Of a stretch of 5,972 nucleotides of DNA, positions 4,529 through 5,972 are shown piece by piece. The first letter of the stretch is position 1; each line of letters opens with the position of its first letter. The position numbers and the translations under genes are program-made. The stretch is from a bacterium (GTDB lineage Bacteria > Actinomycetota > Actinomycetes > Actinomycetales > Actinomycetaceae), in the NCBI GenBank assembly GCA_030544165.1, contig JAUNRP010000129.1, forward strand, positions 1 through 5,972, read 5' to 3'. A model generated the notes under the pieces. The model had not been told where the DNA came from, did no database searches, and saw only the letters and a list, made by a program, of their open reading frames with translations.

Positions 4529-5972
4529 GTGGATCGTCCCGCCGCCGTCGTGATCCTTGCAGCGGGTGCTGGCACCCGCATGAAGTCCAAGACCCCCAAG
4601 GTGCTCAACGCCATCTCGGGTCGTTCCCTCCTCGGCCACGCCATCGCGGCCGGCACCACGGCCGGCGCCGGGCGCGTGTGCGTGGTGGTCCGGCACGAGC
4701 GGGACAAGGTGGCGGCCGATGCCCTCTCCTACGATCCCGAGCTCCTGATCGCGGACCAGGACGAGGTCCCCGGCACCGGACGCGCCGTTCACTGTGCGCT
4801 CGAGGCCCTGCTCGCGCACGGCGATGACATCAACGGCACCGTGGTGGTCACCGCCGCGGACGTGCCCCTCCTCGATGGCGCCACCATCCAGGAGCTCGTG
4901 CGCACCCACGAGGACTCCGGCAACGCCATGACCATCCTCACCGCCCTGCTCGATGACCCGAGCGGCTACGGCCGGATCGTCCGCGAGGGGGGCGCGGTCA
5001 CCCGGATCGTGGAGGACCGGGACGCCACCCCCGAGCAGCGGTCCATCAACGAGATCAACACCGGCGTCTACGCGTTCGACGGGGCCCTCCTGCGCGAGAC
5101 CCTCACCCGCGTGGGCCAGGCCAACTCCCAGGGCGAGGTCTACCTCACGGACGTGGTGGGGATCGCCCACCTCTCCGGGCGCCGCGTGTCCGCCGTGGTG
5201 GTGGACGACCCGTGGGAGGTCGAGGGCGCGAATGACAAGGTGCAGCTCGCCAAGCTCGCCAAGGAGATGAACCGCCGCATCGTGGAGGACTGGATGCGCG
5301 AGGGCGTCACGGTGATCGATCCGGACACCACCTGGATCGATGTGGACGTGGACCTGGCCCCGGACGTCACCATCCTCCCCAACGTCCAGCTCCTCGGCGC
5401 CTGCCGGATCGAGGAGGACGCGGTGATCGGCCCGGACACCACCCTCACCGACTGCGAGATCGGCGCCGGCGCCGAGGTGATTCGCACCCACGGCCACCTC
5501 GCCGTGATCGGCGCGGGCGCCAGCGTGGGCCCCTTCTCCTACCTCCGCCCCGGCACCGAGCTCGGCGCCAAGGGCAAGATCGGCACGTTCGTGGAGACCA
5601 AGAACGCCGTCATGGGCACCGGCACCAAGATCCCGCACCTGAGCTACGTGGGAGACGCCACCATCGGCGAGCAGACCAACATCGGCGCCGCCTCCGTGTT
5701 CGTCAACTACGACGGCGTCACCAAGCACCGCACCACCGTGGGCAGCCACTGCCGCATGGGTTCGGACAACATGTACGTGGCCCCCGTCTCCATTGGCGAC
5801 GGCGCCTACTCGGGTGCCGGCACCACGTTGCGTCGGGATGTGCCTCCAGGGGCTCTCGCGATCAACCCCTCCTCGCAGAGGAACATCGAGGGGTGGGTGG
5901 AGGCCAAGCGGCCCGGAACGGCGGCCGCGGAGGCGGCCGCGCGCGCCCGCGAGGGCGCGGGGGAACCCGTGG
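4529..5972 (+). CDS. glmU: Bifunctional GlmU: GlcNAc-1-P uridyltransferase / GlcN-1-P acetyltransferase (3' end missing)
   Basis: GlmU acetylates glucosamine-1-phosphate and then couples the product to UTP, giving UDP-GlcNAc for peptidoglycan in the cytoplasm. There are 481 codons before the window edge. The uridyltransferase domain (about 1-235) shows LAAGAGTRMKSKTPKVL (10-26), PGTGRAV, the metal-binding aspartate D111, EINTG (175-179) and N235 in VEGAN. The left-handed beta-helix follows from about 258, with hexapeptide repeats and acetyltransferase residues R340, E356, K358, H370 (catalytic base), Y373, N384 and K399, each shifted by 7 from E. coli numbering. The protein is essentially complete: after IEGW only an Ala-rich tail remains, as in other actinobacterial GlmUs, and the stop lies outside. 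The start is a GTG with GAGGAG 8 nt upstream. One small oddity is TAADVPLL, with Ala at 110 where a Gly is usual before the metal-binding Asp. The identification is secure. Confidence 0.98.
   Translation, partial: MDRPAAVVILAAGAGTRMKSKTPKVLNAISGRSLLGHAIAAGTTAGAGRVCVVVRHERDKVAADALSYDPELLIADQDEVPGTGRAVHCALEALLAHGDDINGTVVVTAADVPLLDGATIQELVRTHEDSGNAMTILTALLDDPSGYGRIVREGGAVTRIVEDRDATPEQRSINEINTGVYAFDGALLRETLTRVGQANSQGEVYLTDVVGIAHLSGRRVSAVVVDDPWEVEGANDKVQLAKLAKEMNRRIVEDWMREGVTVIDPDTTWIDVDVDLAPDVTILPNVQLLGACRIEEDAVIGPDTTLTDCEIGAGAEVIRTHGHLAVIGAGASVGPFSYLRPGTELGAKGKIGTFVETKNAVMGTGTKIPHLSYVGDATIGEQTNIGAASVFVNYDGVTKHRTTVGSHCRMGSDNMYVAPVSIGDGAYSGAGTTLRRDVPPGALAINPSSQRNIEGWVEAKRPGTAAAEAAARAREGAGEPV

Noticed and set aside
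5552..5571. GGCACCGAGCTCGGCGCCAA in glmU resembles the core of the palindromic repeat
   Set aside because: It codes GTELGAK, part of the conserved GlmU beta-helix motif beginning RPGT, so protein-level selection explains it.
3329..5749. An 806-codon open frame on the minus strand across the TetR gene, the tRNA and glmU
   Set aside because: It is antisense to glmU and the tRNA, out of frame with the TetR gene, and rich in low-complexity Gly/His/Arg/Pro. This is a typical high-GC shadow frame.

Overview
The window looks like chromosomal DNA from a high-GC Gram-positive bacterium (Actinomycetota, probably Micrococcales). The evidence is strongly GC-biased codon use, a GlmU with the actinobacterial form of the acetyltransferase motifs (NIGAASVFVNYDG), a GTG start, a tRNA gene without an encoded CCA, and a winged-helix/nuclease-like protein of a type common in actinobacterial genomes. 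Genus and species cannot be fixed from the sequence alone.

Right half (about 3.48-5.97 kb): a housekeeping block. glmU (+ strand, from 4529, running off the right edge) makes UDP-GlcNAc for the cell wall. A tRNA-Gln(TTG) gene lies just upstream on the same strand. A TetR-family regulator diverges from them on the minus strand.

Middle (1.24-4.27 kb): three minus-strand genes in the order tetR, ABC ATPase, ABC permease. The ATPase and permease overlap by ATGA and form a NatA/NatB-type exporter. The TetR gene ends 108 bp upstream of the ATPase and is the obvious candidate regulator. The exported substrate cannot be read from the sequence.

Left part (1-1.24 kb): an accessory-looking segment. 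It holds one minus-strand gene for a protein with an AbiEi-like winged helix at the N-terminus and a Vsr/DUF559-like nuclease fold at the C-terminus. Copies of one highly conserved palindromic repeat flank it: one cut by the left window edge (1-36), and two in tandem (1097-1146 and 1169-1218) between this gene and the ABC permease. The best copy is a perfect inverted repeat with 17-bp arms around a 2-nt centre. A copy sits about 30 nt past the stop codon of both the permease gene and the AbiEi-like gene, so the repeats may act as terminators, while their near identity suggests a dispersed or mobile repeat family. This repeat/gene arrangement is the most interesting feature of the window; the rest is ordinary.
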